A stretch of DNA of 64,000 nt from Antrodiella citrinella (GCA_004802725.1 SGPM01000043.1:58160-122159), one strand, 5' to 3'; counted from the stretch's first letter, positions 22,184-34,863 are shown. Translations and numbers: made by a program. Notes: generated from the letters alone by a model not told the origin.

Positions 22184-23997
22184 ATGTCGATCTTCGATTC
22201 CAAAAGCGACACCTATGTGTATGAGCTTCCCGTGATTTCTTCACCATCTGTCGTGCCATCTATCCAGCTCAGCGCGGCGCAGGACCAAGAATCAAGTCCA
22301 ACTCCAAGGTCTTCCTCACCTGATGATGGTGTAACAGTACACGCCTTACCTCCCGTCGATGGAGGTTGGAGGGCGTGGACATTCATCGCATCGGGATTTA
22401 TTCTCGAGACTTTCGTATGGGGTTTCAGCTACAGGTATATTTTGTGTGCATACACCAATGATCCTCCACTGACTAATTGTGTAGTTATGGCGTTTTTCAA
22501 AGTAAGGATCGCGTGGCAGATCAATCGAATATACCCTAGCTTGACCGTTTCCCCCCGCTAGATTACTACACAGCAAATCCTCCCTTTAACAGTGCTTCTC
22601 ATGTCGCGGTAGCTTCTATAGGTCCAACGGGTCTTGCCATCGCTTTCATAGAGGTTCCTCTTTCTCTTTCTGTATGCAGAATGCATGCTAATTATTGATA
22701 CACCCAGGGTCTGTTGCTATCGTTCTATCATGGCCGATACCCAGATTATATGAATTACACACTGTGGACTGGTCTATTTCTTTTCGTCTTCGCGCTCCTA
22801 GCATCAAGTTTCGTGAGCCAGGTATGTCTTTTTCGAGTCTGCCTTGTATGCACTGCTGATTGAGACGACCAGATTCCACTACTGATTTTCCTGCAAGGTG
22901 TCTGTCTGGGCGTCGGTGGAGGTATGATGTACTGGCCTAGTCTTGCTTTGCTACCCGAGTGGTTCGTACAACGTCGGGGACTTGCCGCCGGAATCATGTT
23001 TGCTGGAGGAGGTGTTGGCGGTACGTTCGCGTCATATTCCGGGAAAAGCATGCTCTCACAGCTTCGCGTTAAGGCTTTGTTTTCCCCCTGCTGGTGGAAG
23101 CTTTGCTCAGTCGAGTCGGTTTCCGATGGACTCTGCGTATATGGGCTTTGCTCATGACCATCGTTGGCGGCGTTGCTATTCTAGGCGTCCGACGTCGCAT
23201 TCCTATACCAAAATTTCACCCTGGACAACGTCGTCAACCATTCTTCCCTCCAAATATGATGTTTCACAAGCGTCCTGTATTCTGGTACTTCGTGAGTCTT
23301 CCAACTCGTCGTTGTCTTCCTATATCTGACATACTCATGCTTAGACCATGACCTACTGGCTGCAAGCCATGTCCTTCTTCCCAGTATCCTTGTATATCGC
23401 TGTTTTCACTGCTACTATAGGCTCGCCTCTGTCTGCTGCAACCGCGCTCTCACTCTTTAACTCAACGGGCGTCGTAGGACAAGTCCTGATAGGATTCCTC
23501 ACAGATCGTTTCCCGTATCCTAGGATCATGTTCATCAGCGCCATGGGATGCTGCCTGTCCGCATTCTTATTGTGGGGTTTCGCAGATAAACTGGGAACTA
23601 TCTTAGCCTTTGCTGTCCTTTTTGGCGGCTTGGTATGTTTCTGCTTTTGAGGCCGCATGGTATACTTTATACTGACTTCGTTCTCATTCAGGGTGGAGGT
23701 TTCCCCTCTGTTCTGTTCGCTGCAGCCGCAGATTCTGCAGGCGCGAACCCCGAACAGGCATCTACTGCGTTGACGGCGGTAACTTGCATCAAAGGGATCG
23801 CAGCAGTCTTAGGACCGGTCGTCTCCAGTCTTCTTCTCGAAGTGGGGAAGTCTTCTCCTGCGTTCGGTTCGACCGCTCGTTACGGAAGGTACGGGTTTGG
23901 TCCTGTGGTCATCTTTGTGGGCTTGTGTGCGGCGGCAACGTCCATGTCCACACTGGCGGTGGCTGCTTCAAGACCTGCAACGCACCCCAGGTTTTAG
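22184..23997 (+). CDS. MFS transporter, monocarboxylate (MCT) type
   Basis: Major facilitator protein of the fungal MCT/Mch-like group; substrate unknown (the family name comes from animal lactate carriers, while fungal members often move other small organic acids or vitamins). Eight exons give 477 aa: 22184-22434, 22485-22501, 22562-22653, 22708-22821, 22873-23020, 23074-23291, 23345-23632, 23692-23997; all phases agree. An N-terminal cytosolic tail of about 60 residues ends in PPVDGGWRAWTFIASGF, the DGGW(G/R) motif at MCT helix 1. Later hallmarks are CLGVGGGMMYWPSLALLPEWF, RRGLAAGIMFAGGGVGG, GFRWTLRIW, IGFLTDRF and TYWLQAMSFFPVSLY. Exon 2 is only 17 nt. The donor after exon 3 is weak (GTTCCT), the one soft spot of the model. 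Confidence 0.9.
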
Positions 23998-25213
23998 AGA
24001 ACCTGCGTTTGTGAGCACTATCCACGCGCTACTTATATCGTGTTCTCTGTGTTCTGATCACAATTGCTCCCTTTCAGGCTCTGAGCAGACCTGACAGACT
24101 ACTACGATGTAATAGTGCTCACTTAGACCATATCCGAGACAATCTCAGATGTTGCGAAAGTGTTTGTTCCTACAAGTACTTTTGTTCTCAGCATTGGTAG
24201 GCAGGAGCAAAAATCAGCATGCCTGGGTCAATACCCCGGTGGGACTCGGACGTCATCGGGCGGGTGGTGGCGGTCGGCAGCGCAGCCCGCCGTCACCGGG
24301 GGTGGTCTGTAGCCCAAGGCGGCAGATATCATTATTTCCCGACGTCACCGCCCGGGGTGGCGACGCTCGACTTGATGACCACCTAGGCTTCAGCGATACA
24401 CGCCTAGAACCCACAACCGTCTTTGCGTCGGGGTTAGCGTTCGGCTTGGCGTCAGGCATACATAGCATCAAGGATAGCGTTCAGAGCAGGTTAGGTTTTG
24501 GCTTAGCAGTTAGGGAGTCTTGCCCAGGACTGTTTGAGCTTGCGAGTTGGTAACCTGTACCTGTGTCAGCAGTGAAGCCCGCGACGCACCCCGGGTACAC
24601 CCACTCCCTATATAACCGTGACATTGGCAGGTCCACGCATCGCTCGGAGTACAATAACAATACGCGGGGCCATATTCTAATTGCGAGAGCGACTACGACT
24701 ACGACAGAAACGTCCAAGTGCATAGGGTGTATGACGGACAACAAGAACGGATTTAACACGAGCAACGCACGTGCGACAAGACTACACATGGTCACTTTCC
24801 ACCCAAAGCACCAAGCAAGGTTGACACAAGAGGTCCTCGCAGCTGAGGCTTGCGGCTGTTGCGAGTAGAAGTCTGACGTTATAGCCATTTAGACAACGAG
24901 GGAGCGCCGTCGAGGACTCTGAGTCGGAGGAGCTTCTCATGTTGAGGTCACGAGTTCGAACCGATACAAGAGCAGTAGATAGTTCTCCATTTGTACAACT
25001 GACGTTTTGCCAGTTCTCCGAGAAACGTGCAGATAACGATTACTTGGTGACATCAATTCCCCCCCAAACCCGATTCCTAGGCAATTCAATGCCGACTTGA
25101 CCTGCTGTGGTACTCCGGTCTTCTTTACGGCACCTCGATTGCATGCCCGGAGAGGAGCAACCTGGTTTTCGGGGTTATCAATATGCACAGGAAAGATAAG
25201 GTCGTTGGAGTGC
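23998..25213. other. Spacer with a GC-rich block
   Basis: No gene supported. Bases about 24230-24370 are clearly more G+C-rich than the surroundings, with repeated GGCGG/CCGCC-like words, and are followed by a stretch rich in GTTAGCGTT- and GGTTAGGTT-like words (about 24430-24520). The frame at 24149-24553 crosses this block but resembles no family. A tRNA B-box-like GAGTTCGAACC sits at about 24951 without a foldable tRNA around it. Confidence 0.45.
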
Positions 25214-26060
25214 TCACTCAAAGAAGTAGTTAAAGTCGTCTCCAATGCATCCTCCGACGCCTCCGCCTTGAAGTTCCATGCAGTTCACCCACGTGGCGGA
25301 CGTTAACGAAGCCTGCAGAGACAGTCTATATCAGGCGACAGTTCGTTGATATCCTTGTGAAGACATACCATGTTCTCGAAGCAGAACTCCTTCTCCGTCG
25401 TAGCTTCGTTGACGAACGCAGCCTCGCAAGATTGGAAGCTGAAAGACATAACGAAACCCGAATCGACAAAGAACGAACCAGCTAAACAGCAGGGAGTCAG
25501 ATGTCAATAGACAATGCCGTGCCCTTACGCGAATATACTCACCGACGGTAGAAAGAGTATTCGCGATGAATTGGCAGTCCGACTGAGTAGGAAGTGCACC
25601 TGTACCACAGAAGGGTATTGCCCCACCTGCAGAACGACGATGGGCACTTTGAGCGCAGATTTATACTGAGGATTATAGACTTACAGAGAACAGCGCATTC
25701 GCACTCAGTATCGGCAGCGCCGTCTACGCAGTTCTGGAACTGGCGGGGGAAGACAGGTGAGGCGCCACGGCTCTGGAGTTGACCACTAGGGGCCTCGTCG
25801 ACGAGGGAATGTAGGTCAAGGAGAGCGTCCGTCGTGTTTCCGCATGAGAAATGGGTCATCGTGATGCCGGTGTCGCCAATGGTCTCCGAATGCACAGGCA
25901 CAGCGTTCGGGCACCAAGTAGTGAGAGATCGAGCTGTGGTACAAGGCTAGAATGAGCTTGAGATTTCGGTTTCAACGGCTGCATACGCACTGTTTACAGA
26001 GCGTCCATAAGCAAATGCAGCGCACGCAAGAACACTGAGGAAAGTTGCGTTGAAATGCAT
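25214..26060 (-). CDS. Small secreted cysteine-rich protein, possibly Y3-like
   Basis: Five exons join in phase to 204 aa: 26060-25991, 25933-25685, 25626-25543, 25481-25369, 25312-25214. A signal peptide is clear (MHFNATFLSVLACAAFAYG, cleavage near residue 19-20). The mature part has about 12 cysteines, so several disulfides are expected. The C-terminal half follows a pattern common in Agaricomycete secreted proteins: SDCQFIANTL, a beta-rich stretch ending FQSC, KEFCFENM, WVNCM, GGCIGDDFNYFF. I associate this pattern with the glycan-binding Y3-like family from memory; the pattern is seen, the name is inference. Two N-glycosylation sequons are visible (NAT at residue 4, within the signal peptide, and GNTT). 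The TATA box 93 bp upstream suits a regulated gene. Confidence 0.82.
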
Positions 26061-27008
26061 CCCGAAGGGTTCTTGTTGCTTCTGTGTGTAGAGGTGCAGT
26101 TGAAGCTAGCACAGGTGTCTGCTGCTGGAACATTGGCATCCAAGCATCCACCTTTATACCTTTCGCTCTCGACTTCAGCTGACATGCAATGCCTTGGTCG
26201 TCGGGCCCCAGGAGCAACATATGCACGTCGAATGAAGTGGTCTGGCCTCTCGCTGTTCAGTCGGTAATTGTAAAAAAGCCTCGTCGACTACCTGTCCTGA
26301 CAGATGGGCAATATACCAGGAGGATGCTGTGGGTAAATGAGACAAATGAAAGGCACTGTAGACTTCCTGGAATAGTTGTGTCCCAAAAGCTTGTTCCTAT
26401 GCCGAAAAGCGGATCCGACCTGGGCCAGGGACTGTGAGCGATCTGCGCATTCAAGAATTCGTCGCAGTCATATGGACCATAGTACTTTGGTAGTCCTCAT
26501 ACCTGAACGGATCACGGGCAAGATGCACAACTCAGAAACATTGTACATAGGGCAGTGGCGTGATATACCAGCTGGCTATGTGCAGACGATATGGCAGACT
26601 TCTACAAGGCAATATTGTAAGTAAGCTTCGTGAACATCTGTGAACATGAGCAGCACGACGAACATTTGAAGAATCGTTGAGAACGAAATAATAGCGACGG
26701 CGGAATCCGGACCATCGATCCTGCATGTGATCACTATTGGCATCTGCAGCTGTCGAAAAAAGAGAAAGCTGTCAAGAGGTAAACCCTTCATATGTATGCA
26801 CCTTCAGACCAATCGCCTCGGATGACTAGACCGGTAATTGAGTACCAATGCCCACGAGTCACAGTTATTCTTGTTTTCTAATGCAAGAGGATCTGACGTC
26901 GGAATACCGCAGACAGAAAGACTCCGAGAGCAGGTTCGTATTGTTGGTACGTTGGTACATTGATACATTGATACAGTACATACTGACTTGATGACAATGT
27001 TTGAAGAT
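26061..27008. other. Spacer with short tandem repeat
   Basis: Promoter of the secreted-protein gene on the left and the GMC 3' flank on the right. At about 26943-26978 a roughly 10-base word related to TTGATACATT is repeated about three and a half times with slow divergence. No gene is supported. Confidence 0.5.
26153..26159 (-). promoter_or_regulatory. TATA box of secreted-protein gene
   Basis: Read on the minus strand this is GTATAAA followed by GGTGG, 93 bases upstream of the ATG at 26060. It is the best TATA match near this start, and the distance is right for a short 5' UTR. Confidence 0.5.
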
Positions 27009-29634
27009 TTATACACCTTTGATAATGTCCGCGGCCTGCGAGAATTGAATGTCATTACAACTGTGGCTTCAGAGCGAATGCTTACCTTCTCTGCGATAGC
27101 GTACGCAAGGGTCTGAACGTTGGACGAGATTTGCTAAGGAGGCGGTGTCAGGAGCATCAAAGTATAACGGTACACCGTCCACGGCTGAGATCCGACATAC
27201 CAATGGAATAACAGATGTATCAATCTAAGAAGCATACCAGGAAGTGAACGTTTGTACAGACATCAGATGGAATGGAAGAAGTACGCACCACCCTGAGATT
27301 CTCCGTCCCATACACCAAGAGCTTGCTGTCCACGACCCCTCCGAGCTCTTTCGGCATCATCGCACACGTCCCAACAGGGTGATGCACCGTTGCAAGCATG
27401 TCCTTCGCCCACTCCCTCAACTCCTCTTCTGTTTCCTCTCCCGTGGGAACAATCCTCTGCACGACCAGATCTTTCAATGGGGCCGTAGCATATACCTTCT
27501 TCATCCATTTCACCGTCTTCACGAGAATGTCGAGGTCAGCATCGTTAGAGAAGTAGTTTTGCTGGATAGCAGGCGGTTCGGCGGGATTGGTGGACTTGAT
27601 GTGCACGGTACCACGATGGAAGGGGTGCGTGTATGCGCAGAGAAGAGTGAGGTGGCGTTTGCTGAAATCGATCTTGAGACCGGGGACGGGGAAAGGTCCG
27701 TTAAACATCAGCAACCTACGAACCCACTGGGTCAGAGCAGTTGCGGGTGGGCCTCATCATAACGTTTTACTCACTGCGAAAGCGGCTGCACAGGGTTGTC
27801 CACCCACTTGCTCATGATTTCGTACTGCTTCTCAATACCCTTCTTGACGGAAGGCTTCGTGTACGCAAAGATCTCAGGTGCGGACCCGCTAATAGCTGAC
27901 AACGACTTCCACTTCTTCACGTCGTCTTCGCTGCCGATGACGTTGCCAGGCATGAATGCAAAAATAGATGAAGGGATGCCAGCAAGTATGCCTTGTTGCT
28001 GCTTGCTGCGTGACGCAAAGCGATCATGATGACGTTTAGCGATGGAATAGAGAGAAGACTTACTAGAGCTCTTGCTGTTCTGCGAGTTGAGTAGGATCAA
28101 ACAAAATTTCAATAGATTTGATCTTGGAGTCGACTTCAACGATGGTGGGCACCAGCGCGTGGTCCTCTAAAATACCGTACGTAAGCAATCTCTCAAATAA
28201 TGCTTCAGGATCTCGAGACGTACGCAGATTCTCCCCAACGCCTGGAAGGTCGATCTTCGTCTCAATACCAAATGACGAGAGAACATCCCGATCTCCAACA
28301 CCGGACAACTCGAGGAGCTGAGGATTCTGGAATGTACCTGTAGTATATTGTCAGGCGCGATTTACTAGTATGAACCAGGACACATACTAGCAGAAAGAAT
28401 GACCTCCTTCGCAGCTGAGATGTCAAAGAGCTTGTCTTTGTAGGAGAACGAGACCCCAGTTGCACGCTGTAGTCCGCTGCTCGTTGCAGACAGGTGAATC
28501 TGTCGAGAATCAAGATGGTAAGACCATGGTGCAAGATCATAGTCATGACGAAGACGTACCTTCGTAGCATATGCCTCGGTCAAGACCAAAAAGTTAAGAC
28601 GTTCAGCATTCGGCGCGTAGTATCCAGACGCGGAATACGAGCGAGTTGCATTCGTAGAGTCTACGTTTGTGACGACTAACAGACCACCAACTGGGTATCC
28701 GTCGCCCTATAAAGTCGATTTAGCAGATGTCAGGATCATAGATACGCGATGCAAGAAATGTACGTTATCAGGGTTTCGCGGAAGACCTTGAGCTTCCAAT
28801 GCGTCGAGAATGGCCGCATGACTTTCAGTGATATGCGGAGGGAAAGACTTGGCGATGGGACCTGTTAACAATCCTCATTGAACAAAGAATACAGGCAACG
28901 GAACGTGGGAGAATATACCGTTTGTGCCATGGTTCTCTGGCCTAGGTGCCGCGGCATATCGAACGGCATCCTCTGGAGACAATTTGAGCGGGTCAAGGTG
29001 CTCAGACTAATGACAAATAGCCGGTAAGCCCGATAGTGGTGCATGAGGGGCGAGACACTTACTTTCTTCATGTATTCCAAGGTCGTCTCCCAATTCCATC
29101 CTGGGTTTCCCAGTTCCTCTAACGCGTCGAGTTCAACCTTTCCCGGGCGCGCCATAGCTAGGAGATTGAGCTGCAGCATGCAAATAAGATCACCAATCAC
29201 AGAAGTAAGGACGAAATCATTCACAAGAGAGGACCCGCCGAGCCCTTTACCACGCGACTGAGCAAGTTGCCTATCCTTGACATACTTCTGGGGCTCAGTG
29301 CGGAAATCCCAATCGAACTCCGGGTTGTGCAAGGCTCTGGCCATCATGCCTGATGCAGGACGCGCGAACTGAGCCTCCGTCATAGTAAGATTCGTCACTC
29401 GTCACTCACCAGGAATATTGACTTCGGGTGCATTCTCATGGTACTTTCCAGCTTCAAGAACACCCACAGTGACGTTTGGATCTTCCGATAAGCTGTTGGT
29501 AGGGTGAGCTTTGAACGCCAGCCTTGAACGCAAAATACGCACCGAGCCGCTACAACCAATCCAGATGTCCCCCCGCCAACAACCAAATAGTCTAGCTTTG
29601 CAGCCACAAACTGTTCGACGGATACAATAGGCAT
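27009..29634 (-). CDS. GMC oxidoreductase (AA3_2-like), no signal peptide
   Basis: FAD-dependent alcohol/aldehyde or sugar oxidoreductase. About 15 exons read in phase to roughly 608 aa. The FAD-binding motif [19 protein letters not shown] is at residues 18-36, with VLEAG at the expected distance; then [41 protein letters not shown] and [11 protein letters not shown]. The first catalytic His lies in HHPVGTCAM (about 545). Near the C-terminus, [17 protein letters not shown] carries Asn where many aryl-alcohol oxidases have the second His; His/Asn pairs are known in the GMC superfamily. It ends [13 protein letters not shown]. The N-terminus [16 protein letters not shown] starts almost directly at the Rossmann fold, so an intracellular enzyme is likely unless an upstream exon is missing. 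It is tandem with a second, secreted GMC gene. Confidence 0.88.
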
Positions 29635-30279
29635 GATACTGTCTTGACCTTGTCGGATAAGAGGTGGGGTCCTCGAGTAGACCAGCTCATGAAGACTCCC
29701 ATGTCTTTAAGTAAGTTCAAGCTGGAACCCTAGATGTCCAACACGGAACGCTGGATATCATGGTTCTGACGAGAACGCATTGCGTATGCTCCATAACACA
29801 TTGCGTGTGCTCCCGGCATAGCGTTCCAAGATGGGGCTTCGAATTCAGATGAATGAGTGAGATTTTGATTCCTATCCATCATTATCAGAAGAAGAAGAAG
29901 GCGAAGAGCGAGAGTACACTGCTGACCAGATGAGCCCAGGAGCGACAAGGCGTGTTCTGTTGCGGTCGATCCGAGGTCTGAGATGGCGGTATGTTGAACA
30001 GTCGTGAAAGCTGAGACACTGGACAGATGCATTCGGCGACGGAGTTGGACGGTCCGTCGGCAAAGAGGCACACAACGCGCAACATGGCCACACAAAAGGC
30101 AAGTCAAGTCTTGTTGCACCCTTCGAACGCACAGCTAGGTAAATGGGTATGCATTAAAAAAGCAACAACAACAAGCATTACATGGATTCCAATGTAAGTA
30201 CAAACACAGCGTCCAATCCAATCCAACAAAGTGAGAGCGAAAGAACGCGACAAAAGTAGAATGTTACTAGCTCAGACTT
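29635..30279. other. Spacer between the two GMC genes
   Basis: Promoter of the 27009-29634 gene plus the 3' flank of the next. An AG-rich GAAGAAGAAGAAGG run lies at 29886-29899. Nothing else recognised. Confidence 0.5.
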
Positions 30280-32670
30280 TAACAGTCTAGGTTATACTGG
30301 GTCTTAATCAGATCTGCTGCGCGCTCAGCAACGATGTAAACGAGAGCTTGCGTATGACATTCTGGAATGACAGGCTGGGGGAGGAGTCCATCAGCAACGC
30401 TGCAAGCTGGTATCAATGCCGAAGAAACTTACGAAGACAGAGGCATCTACCACTCGCAAACCACTCACACCCTTGACATTCAGATGCGAATCCACGACGC
30501 CCGACTCAGATGACGACGACGACATCGGTGCCGTTCCCACAGGATGGTTCACATTCACCGAGTTCCGGCGTGCAAAGTCAGCCTTGAGCGCGTCCGTCGT
30601 TGCGTTCGCTAGGTCAGCGAAGGGAACGGGCTTCAGAGTCTGTTGCCACAACGGTGCGCTGAGCAACGTCACAGCGTCGTTAATGGCTTGTACCATTGCT
30701 TTGATGTCGAAGTTGGTAGTCAAGAATGCAGGGTCAATGAGGGGGTGGACAAATGGATCGGACGAGGCCAGTTTCACGGTTCCACCTGCGGATGACAGTC
30801 GATGATGAGAGGGGCAGGAACATGGCGCAGTACAGAGAAAGACTCACGACTAGTGGGAGATACAACTGCACTAAGAACAGTAATGAAATGGCCTGTGGCC
30901 GGCTGCGCGAGGTCGCCGAAACGTGCGAAACCGTCCTGATGAGGCATGTCAGAAGAGGTATTCCTGTGATGGTTTGACATATGGTACTCACAACAAAGAT
31001 CAGCTCAGTGTTCCCAGACTTGGGGCCAGCAGAAGGATCCGAGATGCCCTGAAGCGCAGACGAGCCTGTAGGTAATTTGAAGAAACCAACGGTGTTTCCC
31101 GGACTGTCAACGAATAATCCTTGCTTCTCCTGTTGCCATTCACCGAGAGTCTGACCAAAGATGGTGTTGTTACGGAGAACGTCATCCCATGTGTCGTTGG
31201 TTTGGATCTGGAAATAGTTGGCCAACATTGGGTGGTCCGCGAGGTTCGTTCCTACGTCAGGAAGATTGACAATCGTCTTGATGCCAACTGCTTTCAAGTC
31301 GGCTTGGTTACCTACGCCAGAAAGCTGGAGGATTTGGGGAGTACCGATGACACCAGCAGAAAGGATAACCTCCTTCGAAGCTGTGACTTCAACTCGCGGC
31401 CCTGCATGCGATGTAAGTGCATGCGTATGACAGAACAATGGTAGATAAGTCACTAGATAAGTCACTTACCAGACGAGGTTTGGGCCAGTTCAACCGTAGT
31501 GAGCTGGGGTTGGGGGGCAGGAATGTTGCGACCGGAAAGCCAACCGCGACGAGCATGGCTAGCGGGGTTGACGTCGATTAGTTTCGTAACGTGGGTATTG
31601 ATCAGGACATCGAGATTGGGGCGTGTATCCACTGGGTTGAGATACGCTGTTGCGCCGCTACTCCTCGAGCCGCCCCCAATAGTTGATTGCATATAACCTT
31701 GTGCACAACGCTAAGCATGATATATGCGTGTATACGACATCCACTCACCAATACCAGTGAAGTCGCCGCTGTTGAAGTCCTCATTAAAGTGGAAACGACC
31801 ACCCAGTTGTTTAGCGGTATTAAGAACAATATTGTCGATAGGAAGAGGGAACCCGGGAATTGAAACTTGGACGGGACCATTGCCATGGTCTTGAGGATCT
31901 TCAAATCCAACCGTAGAGCGTCCATCCGTCGGTGCTACTAGTTGAGAGCTCTGTGCGCAGGGGTAACGTCAGAGACGTAACCATGGACGCCACATCGGAT
32001 AACGTACCCTCAGGTAATATTTCTCCACACTGTTCCAGCTCCAACCTGAGTCACCGGTAATTTGAGCCCAGCGATTCCATACATCGTCTGATCCGCGGTT
32101 ATAGGTCAAGAGGTCTTCAGCGACGTAAGGTCGCGTAAGGTTCCGTCTGATGGTATTCCGAGAAAACCAGGATACTCACTGATACTGCTACTCCCTCCGA
32201 GAACAAAGCCACGAGTGTAAGGTATCGAACGGTTTTGGAGGCCAGCTTGGGGCGTCGTGGTGAAGTTCCAGTCAACACTGGTTCCAGGGAGAGTAACACC
32301 CAGGAATGGTACTTCTAAGTTTTGGTTTCCGACATTGCTAGTCGCGATGAATAGGAAGTACAATGGCATCAGTAAAAGGAACGCTCACGTATCACCGGCT
32401 TCTACTATAAGGACAGACACCTTGCTATCCTCCGAAAGTCTGTTGGCCAGGACGCTCCCCGCGGTACCACCTGTTTGAATGCGTTCTGATAATTGGCTCA
32501 CACAAGCCACGCAGCATGCATATACACGCACCACCGACGATGACAAAATCATACTGCTTTTGTTTCAGCTGGTTCAGCGAAGTGAGCACTGCTGCATATA
32601 TGCCCAGAGGGTAGAGCGCAAAGAAGCTTAAGAGGAAGGTAAGGAACGTGGGTTTCAATGCTTGAGCCAT
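30280..32670 (-). CDS. Secreted GMC oxidoreductase (AA3_2-like)
   Basis: Ten exons read in phase to roughly 615 aa. A signal peptide is evident (MAQALKPTFLTFLLSFFALY, cleavage near residue 25), so it probably acts outside the cell as an aryl-alcohol oxidase/dehydrogenase-like enzyme supplying H2O2 or reducing quinones; the substrate is inference. The FAD motif is FVIVGGGTAGSVLANRLSED, with VLIVEAGDT; then FVLGGSSSINLLTYNRGSDD, GIGYMQSTIGGGSRSS, ASKEVILSAGVIGTPQIL, LPDVGTNLADHP. Both catalytic histidines are present: NVNHPVGTAPM and VIPECHTQALVYIVAERAADL. A Ser-rich insert (SSSSSESG) follows the first. It ends TQYNLDC. It differs from the neighbouring GMC gene in intron positions, so the pair is an old tandem duplicate or two subfamilies rather than a recent copy. 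Confidence 0.9.
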
Positions 32671-34863
32671 TGCTTGAAGATGGGAAAGTCGACGAAGACG
32701 GGGAGGTCGACCAAAAGAAAGCCTCCACGATTTGACCAATTGGAAATGCAAGGGAGACCAAAAGACTAGAGTTCTGAGGAGCAGAAACACCCAGTTTATG
32801 AGAGTAGTCCGAGGTCTGCCACCATGGTCACGGACAGTATCGACGAGGTTATATCAAGCTCGCCATCATCAGGTACCAAGATATAGACGCTGGATCGTCG
32901 TCGGCTAATGCACATCAACAAAAGTTCCAAGCCCAAAGTTTCACCGCCTCGTTTCTGGAGTGGTAATTGAAAACATCGGGTCGGAATGCTTGACATTTGG
33001 GTCGGCAAGGCGCAACACGAAAGATTAAGGAACGGGGCTCGTCAGGAACATCCGAAGTAAGCTTGGGCTCGCGTATGATGCCAGTGGCAAACATGTTCGA
33101 CCCGTTCAACCTGTTCAATCCGAGTCAGCAAACACGCCAGCTCATGAGCGTTCATTTCCGCGCGTAGTATTCTAACGCTCATCCGACGAAAGATCTCTGA
33201 AGAAGGGAGTCAAGACGGTCCTGGTCCCAACTTCGAAGACGTTTTGCATACAGACCTTTCTGCGCGGCTCTAGATGCGTCCTCTAGGCAGTCGTTGAGCC
33301 TTCCAACCAGATGCATAGCAACATTGCCATGGATTGAGAGAATCATGTGGGAGAGAGATAATTGTAAAAGGTCCTAAGTGGCCAGACTTCAGTCAGACAC
33401 AGCATCAAGAATAACTTGTCTCGGAACCAGAGGGATTCCGCTAGTGCGTTCGACGTGGTGTAGAGGAACAAGAATAACACCAGTCGACAGGTATACCGTA
33501 CACATATAACGTGACCCACGTACGAACGGTCCGAGAAAGAACGTTTCGTGCTGTCGTCGACGGATTACTGGTGCGAACGAGTGCCGGATTTGGCAATAAT
33601 CCCAAGCGCCGATCAATGATCGTGTCAATCGGTGTTTTCTCCAGAAATGGCAAGTCCTGTGGTATTCCGATCTCATCCCCCGATCCTGACGTTCATGTTG
33701 GGACTGCAGGGGCTGCTGGCTTGCAGAACATTACACAGAGACACTTTAACAATAGTAAAATTCTTTGTATCCGCTCGGTCAGGAACACTTGATGCTTGGA
33801 GCGCGTCAAGCCATCTTGCAATCAGAGGGGCGGTCACGCGGGAGCCCGGTGAGACTTCTCGCTCATCAATTCTCACCCTGACATTCGAGCTCAGATTCAC
33901 CGAGACAGGCATGAGACAAAAGCGCTCAAATTTCATGTACCACAAGTATTCGAACTGAGCAACAAGCTAGAGGCATCTGCCTCAACTATCATTCACTAGT
34001 CACTGCCAGTGTCGCATGCCGCCGCTATACACGTCTCCGTCAAAGGTCACTATGAGGACTTGATGAAGATGCTGTAACCACAATGATCTATATCGGTGAT
34101 AGGGCGCGACTTCGCAGGACCATCTCGGACCATCTGCAGCCGTTCCATCCATTGCCGGGCTCGCCGGACATACTGCAACAGTACACTGACATAAATCATC
34201 TGACTTACACACGGATCGGTGGGTAGCACTCTCGTTCTCACCAGTCTCAGGTCCGAACAGTCGTTGTGTGGTCGATACCATGTGCATACCAAACTCATCA
34301 GGACGTACCTCTCGCGACCGGCTGCTATGAGTCGAACCCACTACAGTGTTTTTATGTATACCAGTGATGGAGCTGAGGAATGTTTGGCATTCTCCTACAA
34401 GCTATGCAGAAAACGTGCCAATTGAACGTTTGCGCAGGACCGGTCTCAGTCCAGCTCTGAATGGACATCGTTTTGATGGAATCGATACTGTGACGTTAGT
34501 GCCAACGGAGATGTAACGACAATATTAAGTCAGCATCGATTGTGAAAATGGCAGTAGTCCGCGGTCAAATAGACAAGGGCAGTAGGTGGCGCAATGACTC
34601 GGAGCCAGAATGAGTGGTACGGTCAAACATGGGCTCAGAATACACGAGGTGGTACAACAATGGCAACAACAAGGAATGAGCAAAGCAGACACAAAGATGG
34701 CATAGAGGGAATGACAAATGACTAGAAAAATATTCACGAACAGTATCACGAAAGGTTGGGGGCCTTGGGGTAAGAACGCGTGCTGTCGTATTCTGGCCCC
34801 AGCTCCTCTAGTGAGGAGCGAGCGAGCTTGGTCTGTCCACAACATGTCAAAACGTGCGCAGTG
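32671..34863. other. 2.2-kb spacer, nothing recognised
   Basis: Upstream of the secreted GMC gene and downstream of the DUF6534 gene. Frames are short and present on both strands, without coherent splice joins. I see no domain, tRNA or obvious repeat. Confidence 0.5.

Noticed and set aside
24880..24970. B-box-like GAGTTCGAACC suggesting a tRNA or SINE
   Set aside because: The flanking stem does not pair and no convincing A box lies at the right distance; a single weak motif is not enough.
22184..32670. A biosynthetic cluster formed by MFS transporter, secreted protein and two GMC enzymes
   Set aside because: No backbone enzyme (PKS, NRPS, terpene synthase), no P450 or pathway regulator, and long unrelated spacers.
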